A stretch of 49,079 nucleotides of DNA from a virus, in IMG/VR virus record IMGVR_UViG_3300022222_000004, positions 1-49,079 of that record; one strand, given 5' to 3'. This document shows, one piece after another, positions 1 through 7,367 of this stretch. The notes beneath the pieces were generated by a model. The model was not told the origin of the DNA and searched no databases. It was given only the letters and a program-made list of their open reading frames with translations. Position 1 is the stretch's first letter; each line of letters starts with the position of its first letter. The position numbers were made by a program, and so were the translations under genes.

Positions 1-57
1 CCCCTTGTAGCGTGGTTGGTGGGGTTAGTTAACTACGTTTTACGTAGACGGAGGTGA
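1..57 (+). CDS. 3' end of CHAP endolysin gene (partial copy)
   Basis: Only the last codons are present, ending in four arginines and TGA. From base 3 they match the 3' end of the complete endolysin gene at 46895-47647. The window opens inside this gene because the first 480 bases repeat the right end. It is a partial copy, not a separate gene. Confidence 0.75.
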   Translation, partial: PLVAWLVGLVNYVLRRRR

Positions 58-62
58 TTTAA

Positions 63-266
63 ATGCAGAGTAAACAATGGAACTTAAATTTCGAAGATGT
101 AAAATCTTTAATTAGGAACGGTCTTATTTTCTTTTCACCCGTTGTTATTATTGGTTTGGTTACACTACAAAATGGTGGGACGTTGGAACAAGTAAACACA
201 GCGGCTCAAGTATGGGCTATGGGAGTAGCTATTAACTTTTTTAGGCGACTTTCGGCTAGCAAGTAA
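63..266 (+). CDS. Small membrane protein, probable holin (left copy)
   Basis: A 67-residue protein with one clear hydrophobic segment at about residues 17-36, a weaker one near 45-60, and a basic C-terminus (RRLSASK). A strong GGAGGTGA site precedes ATG 63 and fixes the start. It directly follows the endolysin gene, the usual place for a holin, which forms membrane lesions that release the endolysin. The holin call is from size, membrane segments and position only. An identical copy lies at 47653-47856. Confidence 0.6.
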   Translation: MQSKQWNLNFEDVKSLIRNGLIFFSPVVIIGLVTLQNGGTLEQVNTAAQVWAMGVAINFFRRLSASK

Positions 267-436
267 AAAGGTAGGGGTCTCTTGAAAAGCCTCTACGGTC
301 TGACGCAGGTGGTAAAAGCAGTGCGGGATTGCGTGAGCCAAGGTTACGAGGGTTTCTTCGGATAATCGTAGCATACTCGCTTATCGGCTGCTTTTTCTTT
401 GGTATAGAGGTATAATAATCTTGTTCAAGGATTTTT

Positions 437-474
437 AATATCCCTCACTATTGTGAAGACTGGTGGGGGGTATT
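437..474 (+). terminator. Hairpin after holin gene (left copy)
   Basis: Inverted arms at 437-448 and 463-474 form a 12-bp stem with a 14-nt loop, followed by TTATTG. The single difference between the two repeat copies (470) falls in this stem and changes an A-T pair to a G-T wobble, so pairing survives. It lies between the lysis genes and the early promoter at 483, so a terminator role is plausible. The T tract is short. Confidence 0.5.
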
Positions 475-482
475 TTATTGTC

Positions 483-510
483 TTGACATGATTCTTTTTT
501 AGTGTAATAC
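483..510 (+). promoter_or_regulatory. Probable early promoter
   Basis: A perfect TTGACA at 483-488 is followed after 16 nt by TAATAC at 505-510. An ATG lies at 518, seven bases after the -10 box, resembling the leaderless arrangement elsewhere in this genome. It would drive the replication operon beginning at 606-784. Confidence 0.55.
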
Positions 511-517
511 TCAAACC

Positions 518-605
518 ATGGGACACCAAATTTCAAACATTTACAGGCCGAGTTAACAACTCCTTCATTGGTGTTCCCAGTTGGCTCGGCCTTTAAGCGT
601 TGGAA
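518..605 (+). pseudogene. Possible remnant of primase-like gene 5' end
   Basis: ATG 518 opens only 12 codons. The region lines up with the start of the primase-like gene at 48153: both open with ATGGG, and the shared string CTTTAAGCGTTGGA begins exactly 73 bases after each ATG. The left copy has an early stop and no zinc-finger domain. Inverted arms at 545-552 and 585-592 (AGGCCGAG/CTCGGCCT) could form a hairpin here. The remnant reading is inference; a regulatory leader is the alternative. Confidence 0.35.
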
Positions 606-800
606 ATGAACAAATCCGAGGTACAGAAAAGAGCGCATAAGATATACGCCTTCGTAGACGCTTTTAGTCTCTTGGTCGACAAGGACATAAAATACTTAAA
701 TTTGTCTCTTGGAGAATCTATACCCAAAAGGAAGAAACGGTTTCGAGAAATATCAGATTATTACCACGAAAGGGTGAAAAACCTTGTCAAAATTATCTAA
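606..800 (+). CDS. Small protein of unknown function
   Basis: A 64-residue, lysine-rich, mostly helical-looking protein with no recognised motif. ATG 606 is chosen over an in-frame TTG at 600; no strong ribosome site precedes either. It overlaps the helicase start at 784, so the two are probably translationally coupled. It occupies the place taken by the zinc-finger primase-like gene in the variant genome at the right end. Confidence 0.55.
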   Translation: MNKSEVQKRAHKIYAFVDAFSLLVDKDIKYLNLSLGESIPKRKKRFREISDYYHERVKNLVKII

Positions 801-2217
801 GGGCGCAAAAGAACTTCTAAAACAAACAGAAAACCTCACAGAAGGTGAAGATAAGCCAACTGCAATCTCTTACTTTGAGACTCCTGATTATATCCTAGAA
901 CAAATTAAGGTTGCGAACGACGCGAACAACGCGAATAGTTTAAGCGAGGGGGGGTACATAAAATATAATAAAAAAACAGGCACGACAGAAGTCGTAGAAG
1001 ACTTTTATTATGAAAATGTACATTATGTGCCAATTACGAATGATCTAACCCATAGTATTTCACTAGCAGGGGGGGTAACAGAGTATGGGAATCTGGACAA
1101 CCTTGTAGGAAAAATTAAAGAGTTTTATAACTATAACTTTCAAGTACCAGCTAAGTTTGAAAAGTTTTTACCTTACTTGTGTCTATACACATGGGTTTAC
1201 GAGAGATTCCCCACTGTCCCTTACCTAAATTTCGTTGGCTTGACAGGTACAGGTAAAACTACAGCGATGGAGGTCTTTGGTACGCTTTGCTATAAGACGT
1301 TAGATGTATCAGGTTCTATTACTATGGCTTCTATTTTTAGAACTACCACCGTTTGGAAGGGGACTTTACTTTTAGATGAGTTTGACACCGTAGGCGATGA
1401 AGCCAGAGCAATGATCTCTTTTCTTAAAAGTGGTTTTGGGGATCGAGCGGTGCTTAGAGTCGAAGGGGATAAGATAAGAGAAGTAAAGGCGTATCTAGTT
1501 AAATGTCCCAAGATATTTACCTCAGAAAAACCAATAACAGATGCAGGGTTGCAGTCAAGAACTTTAGTAATTCAAATGGAAAAGAACAAAAGAAAAGTTC
1601 CACTTTACAGGTTAAATAAATTCAAAAAACAAGCAGAAGAAATAAAAAGTATGTTACTATTATGGAGACTAAGGAATCTTAATAAGATAGACTTAGAAGA
1701 ATTGGAATACGGATACGAGACCTTAGGTGGTTTCGATTCCCGCGTTCAACAGGTAATAACTCCTATATACTATTTGGCAGATGATACTGCAAAAAAAGAA
1801 ATACTTGAGTTCGCTAAAGAGCAACAAGTAGAGACACACAGACAGAGGCTTGAGGCTCATGAGGGTATCATATTTAATGCTATCTACGAAATCAGAAACA
1901 ACAGAGAACCTCTCTACTTAGAAGACATCACTAAAAAATTTAACGATCAAGCTACTCCTTATAAGGATTGGACAAACATTCGAGTCTCTAATGTTGTCAG
2001 AAAAATATTGGGATTTGCTACAGAAACAGTAGGTCATGAAAATAAAAAGGTAATTGTTGTAGAAGAAGAAAAATTTAAAGAATTGTGCCTATATTACGGT
2101 TTACTTACAAGGGGGGGGTACTCGCTTAAACCACTCGCAACCTTCGCATCGTTCGCAGATCCCCGTGAAAAAGAAACCTTTTTAGATCAATTTGAAGGAG
2201 ACACAAATGAAAGTTAA
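784..2217 (+). CDS. P-loop ATPase, probable phage replicative helicase
   Basis: A 477-residue protein with a Walker A motif GLTGTGKT at 152-159 and a Walker B motif LLLDEFD with D198-E199. This is the layout of D5/DUF927-like helicases of phages and mobile elements, which unwind DNA at the replication fork. The start is TTG 784 with an AAAGGG site 11 nt upstream. The homologous start at the right end (48824, beginning MSDII) supports it. Low-complexity Asn/Ala (about residue 40-50) and Phe/Ala-rich (about 445-455) stretches flank the core. The exact helicase family is uncertain; the ATPase call is secure. Confidence 0.8.
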   Translation: MSKLSKGAKELLKQTENLTEGEDKPTAISYFETPDYILEQIKVANDANNANSLSEGGYIKYNKKTGTTEVVEDFYYENVHYVPITNDLTHSISLAGGVTEYGNLDNLVGKIKEFYNYNFQVPAKFEKFLPYLCLYTWVYERFPTVPYLNFVGLTGTGKTTAMEVFGTLCYKTLDVSGSITMASIFRTTTVWKGTLLLDEFDTVGDEARAMISFLKSGFGDRAVLRVEGDKIREVKAYLVKCPKIFTSEKPITDAGLQSRTLVIQMEKNKRKVPLYRLNKFKKQAEEIKSMLLLWRLRNLNKIDLEELEYGYETLGGFDSRVQQVITPIYYLADDTAKKEILEFAKEQQVETHRQRLEAHEGIIFNAIYEIRNNREPLYLEDITKKFNDQATPYKDWTNIRVSNVVRKILGFATETVGHENKKVIVVEEEKFKELCLYYGLLTRGGYSLKPLATFASFADPREKETFLDQFEGDTNES

Positions 2218-2413
2218 ATGTGAATCTTGTAGCAAGACAAAAAGAGTTTTTGAGTTAAAAGGTAATTTTACATGGTATCAATGTTGGTCGTGCCTAGAAC
2301 TTAGAGCACAAGAGGAACTAAAAAATGACGGGCTTACTTTTGCAACCGATAAACAAATCAAAGACCGAAGACTTGCTATTGTTGAAACTTTCAACGGGAA
2401 GGTTCTTAAATAA
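2207..2413 (+). CDS. Small zinc-finger protein
   Basis: A 68-residue protein with two CxxC knuckles (CESC near residue 4 and CWSC near 27) that would bind one zinc ion. A GAAGGAG site at 2194-2200 points to ATG 2207 rather than the upstream in-frame TTG 2192. It overlaps the helicase end. Its role is unknown; small zinc ribbons in replication operons often bind nucleic acid or partner proteins. Confidence 0.65.
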   Translation: MKVKCESCSKTKRVFELKGNFTWYQCWSCLELRAQEELKNDGLTFATDKQIKDRRLAIVETFNGKVLK

Positions 2414-2415
2414 CC

Positions 2416-2691
2416 ATGCAACTAGCACTTGACAATGGAACAATACAGGTGTATACTTCAAAAACTGGGAATACCAAAATGAGCGGCTCCAAAAATACAC
2501 ACATAGATAAAAAACAAGACTCTCGTTGGCACTACGACAACTGTACGATTGAGACAGAAGAAACTCTCCACGGTGACTGGGGTACACGTGCCATGTGCGT
2601 TGAACACTTGATCGAAGTGACTGACCAACTACCAGAACCAGTAGAACCAGACGCATATGACAACAGTCAGGAGAACTTAAATGCCAACTAA
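2416..2691 (+). CDS. Hypothetical protein
   Basis: A 91-residue polar, acidic protein with a proline-rich tail (about residues 70-85), two cysteines and scattered histidines, but no recognised motif. ATG 2416 lies three bases after the previous stop and its end overlaps the next gene, so it sits inside a tight operon. Unknown function. Confidence 0.55.
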   Translation: MQLALDNGTIQVYTSKTGNTKMSGSKNTHIDKKQDSRWHYDNCTIETEETLHGDWGTRAMCVEHLIEVTDQLPEPVEPDAYDNSQENLNAN

Positions 2692-2863
2692 AATGACCAA
2701 GGCATACCTCAGATGGATGAAGATGGCGGTAAAGCTGGGTGACGCAGAAATGATAGAAGTTCTCGAAGCGGCATACAAGCTTGGCAAAATAGACGGGAAG
2801 CTGGAACAACTTTACTCAATGCACCCAGAACTTAAACAAGAACATGCAAAACAGAGCAACTAA
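2681..2863 (+). CDS. Small helical protein
   Basis: A 60-residue, Lys/Glu/Leu-rich, probably all-helical protein. CAGGAG lies seven bases before ATG 2681. It overlaps both neighbours (11 bases upstream, 20 downstream), so expression is coupled with the nuclease gene that follows. Function unknown. Confidence 0.6.
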   Translation: MPTKMTKAYLRWMKMAVKLGDAEMIEVLEAAYKLGKIDGKLEQLYSMHPELKQEHAKQSN

Positions 2864-3539
2864 TAAAACAGACCAAAGACGCGGAGGACTCTATTTCTTA
2901 GAGGGTAAACCCTATGTGAGTGTCACCTCAGTCTTAAAGGTTCTCGACAAGCCATCAATCCAATACTGGTACGGCAGGGAAGTCTACAAAGCGATGGTCT
3001 TTAATCCAACCCTAGACGAAAAGACAGCACTTGCCGCACCTTACAAGGTGCGCGACAAAGCCGCTGACAGGGGTTCTACGGTTCACTCAATCATAGAAGC
3101 ATACAAACACACGAAAGAGCACATTGAGACGATACCAGAGCAGTACAGGGGCTACGCTCAAGCGTTCTACAGCTGGGTCGACCAGAACGACATCGAGATA
3201 CTAGCGAACGAAAAAACTGTAGTTAACAAAGAAAAGAACTACGCAGGGACGCTGGACATGGTAGTTAAATTTAACAAGACGAACAAGGTATTTATTATCG
3301 ACATAAAGACAGGTAAGGACATCTATGCCGAAGCCACACTTCAACTCTCTGCCTACAGGGACGCTATGGAAGACAAGGTTGACGGGATTGCTGTTCTTCT
3401 CTTAATGGAGGATGGAAAATTCAAGTACCAAGAGTGTCCATACAAGATAGAAGAATTCATGGCTTGTAAAACAATCTGGGAATGGAAAAACCCTGACTTA
3501 GTAGAACTAATAAAAAGATACGAGAAAGGAGGGAACTAA
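2844..3539 (+). CDS. PD-(D/E)XK exonuclease, Cas4/RecB-like
   Basis: A 231-residue protein with the RecB-family nuclease motifs in order: RGSTVH (76-81), GTLD with D138, DIK with D153 and K155, and QLSAY (167-171). These supply metal-binding acids, the catalytic lysine and the QxxxY helix. No four-cysteine iron-sulphur set as in canonical Cas4 is visible, so a plain phage exonuclease is the better call. It probably processes DNA ends in recombination or replication. The OB-fold-like protein encoded next may be its single-strand partner. Confidence 0.85.
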   Translation: MQNRATNKTDQRRGGLYFLEGKPYVSVTSVLKVLDKPSIQYWYGREVYKAMVFNPTLDEKTALAAPYKVRDKAADRGSTVHSIIEAYKHTKEHIETIPEQYRGYAQAFYSWVDQNDIEILANEKTVVNKEKNYAGTLDMVVKFNKTNKVFIIDIKTGKDIYAEATLQLSAYRDAMEDKVDGIAVLLLMEDGKFKYQECPYKIEEFMACKTIWEWKNPDLVELIKRYEKGGN

Positions 3540-3871
3540 TGGCAAACGATAACATATGGGATGGATGGGATGAAGAAAAAATGGATGACACCCCTGTCTT
3601 TGATTTTCAAAAGAATAAAATACTCAAAGGGATATTTATCCAAAAGAAAGAAAACGTAGGACCAAACGGAAGCAACTTGTACATCTTTGAGACAATAGAC
3701 TCAAACGAACGTGTTGCAGTCTGGGGTAACGCACTCTTGGACTCAAGACTTGCGAACTGTATGCCAGCTGAAGAAGTTGGTATTGAGTATCTTGGTAAAG
3801 CAAAGAGCGTAAAGAGTGATCGTGAATATCACAACTTTAAGGTCTACAGGAGACCACTAACTGAGGTGTAA
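3539..3871 (+). CDS. OB-fold-like protein, possible ssDNA-binding
   Basis: A 110-residue, strand-rich protein: a middle region with a VAVWG strand (about 59-63) and a segment like EEVGIEYLGKAKS (78-90) suggest an OB fold. Its start overlaps the nuclease stop (TAATG) with a strong AAAGGAGGG site. Phage RecB-like nucleases are often paired with such proteins. Single-strand DNA binding is inference; there is no acidic SSB tail. Confidence 0.5.
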   Translation: MANDNIWDGWDEEKMDDTPVFDFQKNKILKGIFIQKKENVGPNGSNLYIFETIDSNERVAVWGNALLDSRLANCMPAEEVGIEYLGKAKSVKSDREYHNFKVYRRPLTEV

Positions 3872-3915
3872 GAAGCAGTTGGGTGGACGTTGTTGCCCAC
3901 TCAACTTCTGTTTAT

Positions 3916-4143
3916 ATGTCAGAAAAAGTTGAAATAATAATTTTGTCAATGATCGCAATTGGGTTAAGTCTCATGGTATGGGAAGTGGTGAACAGTAGAC
4001 CACAACCAGAGAGTATGACCAAGCAAGAAATCGTACTTGAGTGTGAAAAACTTAGCGCGGTAGCAACAAACGAAGCATGGTCTTACAAGAATTGTATAGA
4101 CAATATCACTAACCCAAATGACGCAAAGGAACTAATAGTATGA
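3916..4143 (+). CDS. Small single-pass membrane protein
   Basis: Starting at ATG 3916, a 75-residue protein has a hydrophobic segment at about residues 5-22 followed by a polar domain with two cysteines. A longer frame from GTG 3883 is possible, but no ribosome site decides. The bases before the ATG (TTTAT) resemble the leader of the small-gene cluster at 8.9-10.6 kb. Function unknown. Confidence 0.5.
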   Translation: MSEKVEIIILSMIAIGLSLMVWEVVNSRPQPESMTKQEIVLECEKLSAVATNEAWSYKNCIDNITNPNDAKELIV

Positions 4144-4643
4144 GCCTAGACGAACAAATATACGGGATGATTTTAAACAAAGACTTCCCAATTGAAAAAT
4201 ATGACCTAGAAGCCCTCTCGGACTTTGCAGTAGAGATCGGGGCAATAGGTGATAAGAAGCAACAAATTCTTGGCAAGCTGATTGTGCAAGCCCACAAGAA
4301 GCATGGCTACGGGATGATAAAGCACTTCGCCTATGTCCTAGATATCCCAGTAGCAACAGTAGAGAGTTACTTCCAAGTCACAAGAACCCTAGAAGGCTTA
4401 GACGTACCAGAAGACATCAACTGGTCGTTTCGAAAACTGATAGCCCACACAGACGACCCCAAAGAAACTCTACGAATGGTGGTAGACGAAGGCTTGAGCC
4501 GAGTTGACCTTCTAAACAAGCTTGGTAGGATCACACATGGCAAGGAAATGGTCTGTCCACACTGCAAATCCCACCAACCAACGAAAGATGTTTGTATTAG
4601 TTGTCATAAATCATTGAAGAAGAAAGGAGGTGATGAAAAATGA
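4140..4643 (+). CDS. Protein with C-terminal zinc ribbon
   Basis: A 167-residue protein with a helical N-terminal two-thirds and a C-terminal CPHC...CISC zinc ribbon (about residues 140-156). The middle includes an HTH-like stretch (about 60-80, VLDIPVATVESYF). It overlaps its neighbours by four bases on each side (ATGA junctions). A DNA-binding or regulatory role is likely but not shown. Confidence 0.65.
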   Translation: MSLDEQIYGMILNKDFPIEKYDLEALSDFAVEIGAIGDKKQQILGKLIVQAHKKHGYGMIKHFAYVLDIPVATVESYFQVTRTLEGLDVPEDINWSFRKLIAHTDDPKETLRMVVDEGLSRVDLLNKLGRITHGKEMVCPHCKSHQPTKDVCISCHKSLKKKGGDEK

Positions 4644-5422
4644 GAGGAACACCATTTACAGAAAAAAAGTTTAACGAGATAAAAACGGTTTTAGGTATGG
4701 GTATCAGTGTTAAGGAAGTTGCAAAAGTGTTTAAATATGCCACAGGCACAATTCATAACCTTAACAAGATGTCAAATTGGGCTGAGTACTTGGTTTACAA
4801 GGAAGGTCTTAAAGCAAACATGGAGAAACTCAAAGCAGTTACTCCTGAGGTTGCAAGCATACCGTCTAACTTGTTTGAGGTAGTAGATCCTAGAAAGGAA
4901 CATGTCATGTCAATCGTCAACCAGTTTCTTGACGGAGTGTCAGGGTCTGTTCTTGCGAAGCAAGGAGATTACAACTATCGCCTAAGGGTAGTTAGAGCAG
5001 TTATGGCTGGAGAAACAACTTTCAAAAACAGTCCGAACTCTAAGGTCTTTAACATTCCATCTTACTACGTTGAGGTTGTAAAAGACCTGAAAGATAGAGG
5101 TATCACTTCTATCCCCCTGCGAGAAGCAGGAATGAAAAGCGTGACGCAAGAACCTGTTATCGCAGAACAAGTTACGACAGTAGCTAAAAACTCAACAGAA
5201 GGCATCTTTCAAGCTTTGGATGGACTTTTGGAAGCTATTGATAGCTATGTAACAGACGAAGTAGCTCAGAGAACTGAGGTTTACAAAAGTAAACTACAGG
5301 AAGCTGAGAGTGAAATTGTCCAAAAAGCAGTAGAGAGCGACAAAGATTTCCAACAGAAGGCAAAAAATGCCAACTGGAGGGATTGGCTTTCTAAGAAATT
5401 TTTAGTTGGAGAAGTTAGATAA
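4640..5422 (+). CDS. HTH DNA-binding protein
   Basis: A 260-residue protein. Residues 1-40 look like a resolvase/homeodomain-type helix-turn-helix (GISVKEVAKVFKYATGTIH at about 21-39). Residues 75-160 are of unknown fold and 180-245 are a charged probable coiled coil. GGAGGTGATG precedes ATG 4640. It may regulate phage transcription or help start replication; neither can be decided from sequence. Confidence 0.6.
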   Translation: MRGTPFTEKKFNEIKTVLGMGISVKEVAKVFKYATGTIHNLNKMSNWAEYLVYKEGLKANMEKLKAVTPEVASIPSNLFEVVDPRKEHVMSIVNQFLDGVSGSVLAKQGDYNYRLRVVRAVMAGETTFKNSPNSKVFNIPSYYVEVVKDLKDRGITSIPLREAGMKSVTQEPVIAEQVTTVAKNSTEGIFQALDGLLEAIDSYVTDEVAQRTEVYKSKLQEAESEIVQKAVESDKDFQQKAKNANWRDWLSKKFLVGEVR

Positions 5423-5717
5423 AGGATCGTTAGTTGCCTCATGTCTGGGCAGTCTTGGGGCAGCTAACAATAAAAATATGAAAAATAATTGGGAACGAAA
5501 TGGATTTAAAGACGCAGAGGAGAGCAGGAAATACATGATTGCTATGCTCTACAGAGACAGAGTCAAACTGTTGGACAAAGGTAATGGTGGATCGTGGAAT
5601 GGTAAAGCCAACAAGCACGGAGAAATAAAAGAACTCAGGTACATCACGTTTTTTATGGGCACACGTCAATTCTGGCTGGATGACAAAGGATTTACGGATG
5701 GTGCAAATGTCGGTTAG
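5406..5717 (+). CDS. Hypothetical protein
   Basis: A frame of up to 103 residues between two clear genes, overlapping both. Start uncertain: TTG 5406 gives the full length, while ATG 5478 or 5479 gives about 80 residues; neither has a good ribosome site. The second half is rich in aromatic and basic residues. No motif recognised. Confidence 0.5.
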   Translation: MEKLDKGSLVASCLGSLGAANNKNMKNNWERNGFKDAEESRKYMIAMLYRDRVKLLDKGNGGSWNGKANKHGEIKELRYITFFMGTRQFWLDDKGFTDGANVG

Positions 5718-6069
5718 TGCAAAAGGTAGACGTAAGAAAGGGGCGGCTCTGGAGTATGTTGTCCGAGACGCTCTCATCAATTCGGGAATTGATCCTAATG
5801 CTCACAGGTCGATAATGAGCGGTGGTACTTGGGTTCACAAAGGTGACATCTACTCAAAGGTACTGCCAATCCACTGGGAAGCGAAGAATTGTGAAACTTG
5901 GCAACCTACAGCCTACTACGACCAAGCTCTCCGAGACAGAGCGAGTGCACGCCTCACGCCAGTTGTGGTTATGAAGCGCAATCGAACGATACCTTTCGCA
6001 TTTCTTTCCCTAGATGATTTTATCGAAATCTTAGTATTTGCAAAGAAAGGTGGCTGGGCAGATGAATAA
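5698..6069 (+). CDS. Holliday-junction-resolvase-like nuclease
   Basis: A 123-residue protein with a compact PD-(D/E)XK core: basic N-terminus with GRRKKG (10-15), E19, a GDI strand with D50, then EAK with E61 and K63, followed by a helix and a VVVMKRNR strand (89-96). This order fits the Hjc-like or VRR-NUC-like resolvases of phages, which cut branched DNA before packaging. AAAGGA at 5684-5689 selects ATG 5698 among several in-frame ATGs. The nuclease fold is well supported; junction specificity is inferred. Confidence 0.7.
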   Translation: MVQMSVSAKGRRKKGAALEYVVRDALINSGIDPNAHRSIMSGGTWVHKGDIYSKVLPIHWEAKNCETWQPTAYYDQALRDRASARLTPVVVMKRNRTIPFAFLSLDDFIEILVFAKKGGWADE

Positions 6070-6202
6070 TCACACACACAAATACGTCACAACCTTTACT
6101 CTAAAGTGCCAATGGAATACGTCAACCTATCACTTTAAATGGTTAACAAAAGTCTTCCAACAATGTCTATATTGTCGATTAGTAGAAAGGGTGGGTGAAT
6201 GA
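6062..6202 (+). CDS. Small cysteine-containing protein
   Basis: A 46-residue gene filling the gap between the resolvase-like and HNH genes, overlapping both (ATGA junction at 6199). AAAGGTGG precedes ATG 6062. It has three cysteines, two in a CLYC knuckle. Its C-terminus (LVERVGE) recurs as LVERMGE in the short frame at 6738-6797, which points to duplication of a leader or mini-gene. Confidence 0.5.
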   Translation: MNNHTHKYVTTFTLKCQWNTSTYHFKWLTKVFQQCLYCRLVERVGE

Positions 6203-6759
6203 AAAAGAAACCAGAAATACTAATGCACCCGAACATTCCTAAGCCTTTGCATGAAGTAAATCCTCGTAGCATTATGGGGCAAGATAAATGGGATATATTA
6301 AGACAAGAAGTTTATAAGTCAACTGACTACCACTGTATTGCGTGTGGTGTGCCTAAAAGTGAAGCTAAATTACATCAATGGCTAGAGGCTCATGAGTACT
6401 ATGATATTGACTACAAAAAGGGGCGTGTCAAAATTAAATCAATAGAACCACTATGCCACTACTGCCACAATTTTATACATTCAGGTCGAATGGCTATGAT
6501 AATTGGTAAAGAGAAAACAGAAGAAGAAGTAATTGAAATACTCGAACACGGGTTTAAAGTATTGGCGGATTCTAAATTAGAGTGTTTTTCTTTTACTTGG
6601 CACTTAGCGACAAAATTAGGAGCAAAAACCTATAACGTAGAACCATATAAGCAAACATCCGACTTTGCGGATTGGGATAAGTGGCGATTAGTCTGGGAAG
6701 GTAAAGAATACCCACCAAAGTTTAAAACTTACGAAGAATGGCAAGAAAGATATCAATAA
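6199..6759 (+). CDS. HNH-like zinc protein
   Basis: A 186-residue protein with C46/C49, LEAHE (62-66), then C86/C89, H90 and H94 in CHYCHNFIH. This is the treble-clef arrangement of a phage HNH-like family: two CxxC pairs bind zinc, and the LEAHE and NFIHSG motifs form the possible active site. A nicking or endonuclease role, perhaps in packaging or recombination, is plausible; catalysis is not proven. AAAGGGTGGG precedes ATG 6199. Confidence 0.75.
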   Translation: MKKKPEILMHPNIPKPLHEVNPRSIMGQDKWDILRQEVYKSTDYHCIACGVPKSEAKLHQWLEAHEYYDIDYKKGRVKIKSIEPLCHYCHNFIHSGRMAMIIGKEKTEEEVIEILEHGFKVLADSKLECFSFTWHLATKLGAKTYNVEPYKQTSDFADWDKWRLVWEGKEYPPKFKTYEEWQERYQ

Positions 6760-6797
6760 ATAAAAATCCAGAACTAGTAGAAAGGATGGGGGAATGA
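6738..6797 (+). CDS. Possible 19-codon leader ORF
   Basis: A 19-residue frame starting inside the HNH gene and ending directly against ATG 6798. Its last 25 bases nearly repeat those before the HNH gene (consensus TAGTAGAAAGG, then a G-rich run and GAATGA). It may be a duplicated ribosome-site leader rather than a functional peptide. Confidence 0.25.
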   Translation: MARKISINKNPELVERMGE

Positions 6798-7019
6798 ATG
6801 AAAAAATGTGAATGTCCTGAGTTAGGGGCAACACCCATGGGGCTGGAGTCTTGGTACTCGGAAGAAGAAAAGTCTGGCATGAATCATGCACCAAATAAAT
6901 GCAAAGGTACGAATAGAATCTTGCAATATGATCGAGGCAACAAAAAATTATATCTTTGTAGCTGTTGTCACTTATTTGGAGATAAACTTTTAGACACTAA
7001 AGGTGGTGATACTAAATGA
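6798..7019 (+). CDS. Small cysteine-rich protein
   Basis: A 73-residue protein with cysteines at 4, 6, 35 and a CSCC cluster near 57, suggesting zinc binding. A GGATGGGGGA site precedes ATG 6798. Its end overlaps the next gene (AATGA). Function unknown. Confidence 0.6.
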   Translation: MKKCECPELGATPMGLESWYSEEEKSGMNHAPNKCKGTNRILQYDRGNKKLYLCSCCHLFGDKLLDTKGGDTK

Positions 7020-7174
7020 TCGAAGCAACACAATCAGCTGTAACAAGCACAGAAATGATCTTGCAATATCCGAATCTTTTACTAGCACTTGCCGCTATTG
7101 GAGCATTTGCGATTATTGAGCATATGTTCATGGCAGGTAAGTTTTTCGGTGGACGGACTAAGAAAAGTAAGTAA
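7016..7174 (+). CDS. Small single-pass membrane protein
   Basis: A 52-residue protein with a hydrophobic segment at about residues 20-40 and a basic tail ending KKSK. It overlaps the preceding stop (ATGA) and is preceded by AAAGGTGGTG. It lies a few hundred bases upstream of a lysozyme-like gene, so a holin-like role is conceivable but unproven. Confidence 0.55.
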   Translation: MIEATQSAVTSTEMILQYPNLLLALAAIGAFAIIEHMFMAGKFFGGRTKKSK

Positions 7175-7177
7175 TTG

Positions 7178-7235
7178 ATCTCTTGGCTAACGATTGTAGA
7201 CCTGTGCGAAAGCCCGTTTACCTACTAGCCGAGAT
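7178..7235 (+). ncRNA. Candidate structured RNA leader
   Basis: Outer arms ATCTC(TT)GGCTA at 7178-7189 and TAGCCGAGAT at 7226-7235 can pair as ten base pairs with a 2-nt bulge. An inner GTAGAC/GTTTAC pair (one wobble) continues the stem. It fills the gap before the small gene at 7247. I could not match it to a known riboswitch or ribozyme. Confidence 0.3.
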
Positions 7236-7246
7236 ATGAGGAACTT

Positions 7247-7366
7247 ATGAAAAACAAATATAAACTACCTACCGTAGACGGTTTTGACCCTTTGGTTGAA
7301 CTAGATAAACTTGTAGAAGAAGCAAAGGCTTTGGTAGACAAGAGACGCAAGCAGGTGGAGAAGTAA
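7247..7366 (+). CDS. Short helical protein
   Basis: A 39-residue charged protein whose second half is probably one helix (VELDKLVEEAKALVDKRRKQ). GAGGA lies just upstream of ATG 7247. Position directly ahead of the repeat-protein gene suggests co-expression. Function unknown. Confidence 0.5.
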   Translation: MKNKYKLPTVDGFDPLVELDKLVEEAKALVDKRRKQVEK

Positions 7367-7367
7367 T

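Larger units (their letters stand above)
3..480. repeat. 478-bp direct repeat, left copy
   Basis: Bases 3-480 match 47593-48070 at a constant offset of 47590. I found one mismatch, at 470 (G here, A at 48060). The repeat covers the endolysin 3' end, the holin-like gene, a TATAAT box at 411-416 and a hairpin. The sequence beyond 480 differs from the sequence beyond 48070, so this is not simply the overlap of one circular or terminally redundant genome. Confidence 0.95.

Noticed and set aside
7178-7235. Twister or hammerhead ribozyme
   Set aside because: An AAGCCCG string recalls twister, but the other conserved loop bases are missing, and no CTGANGA/GAAA hammerhead core is present.
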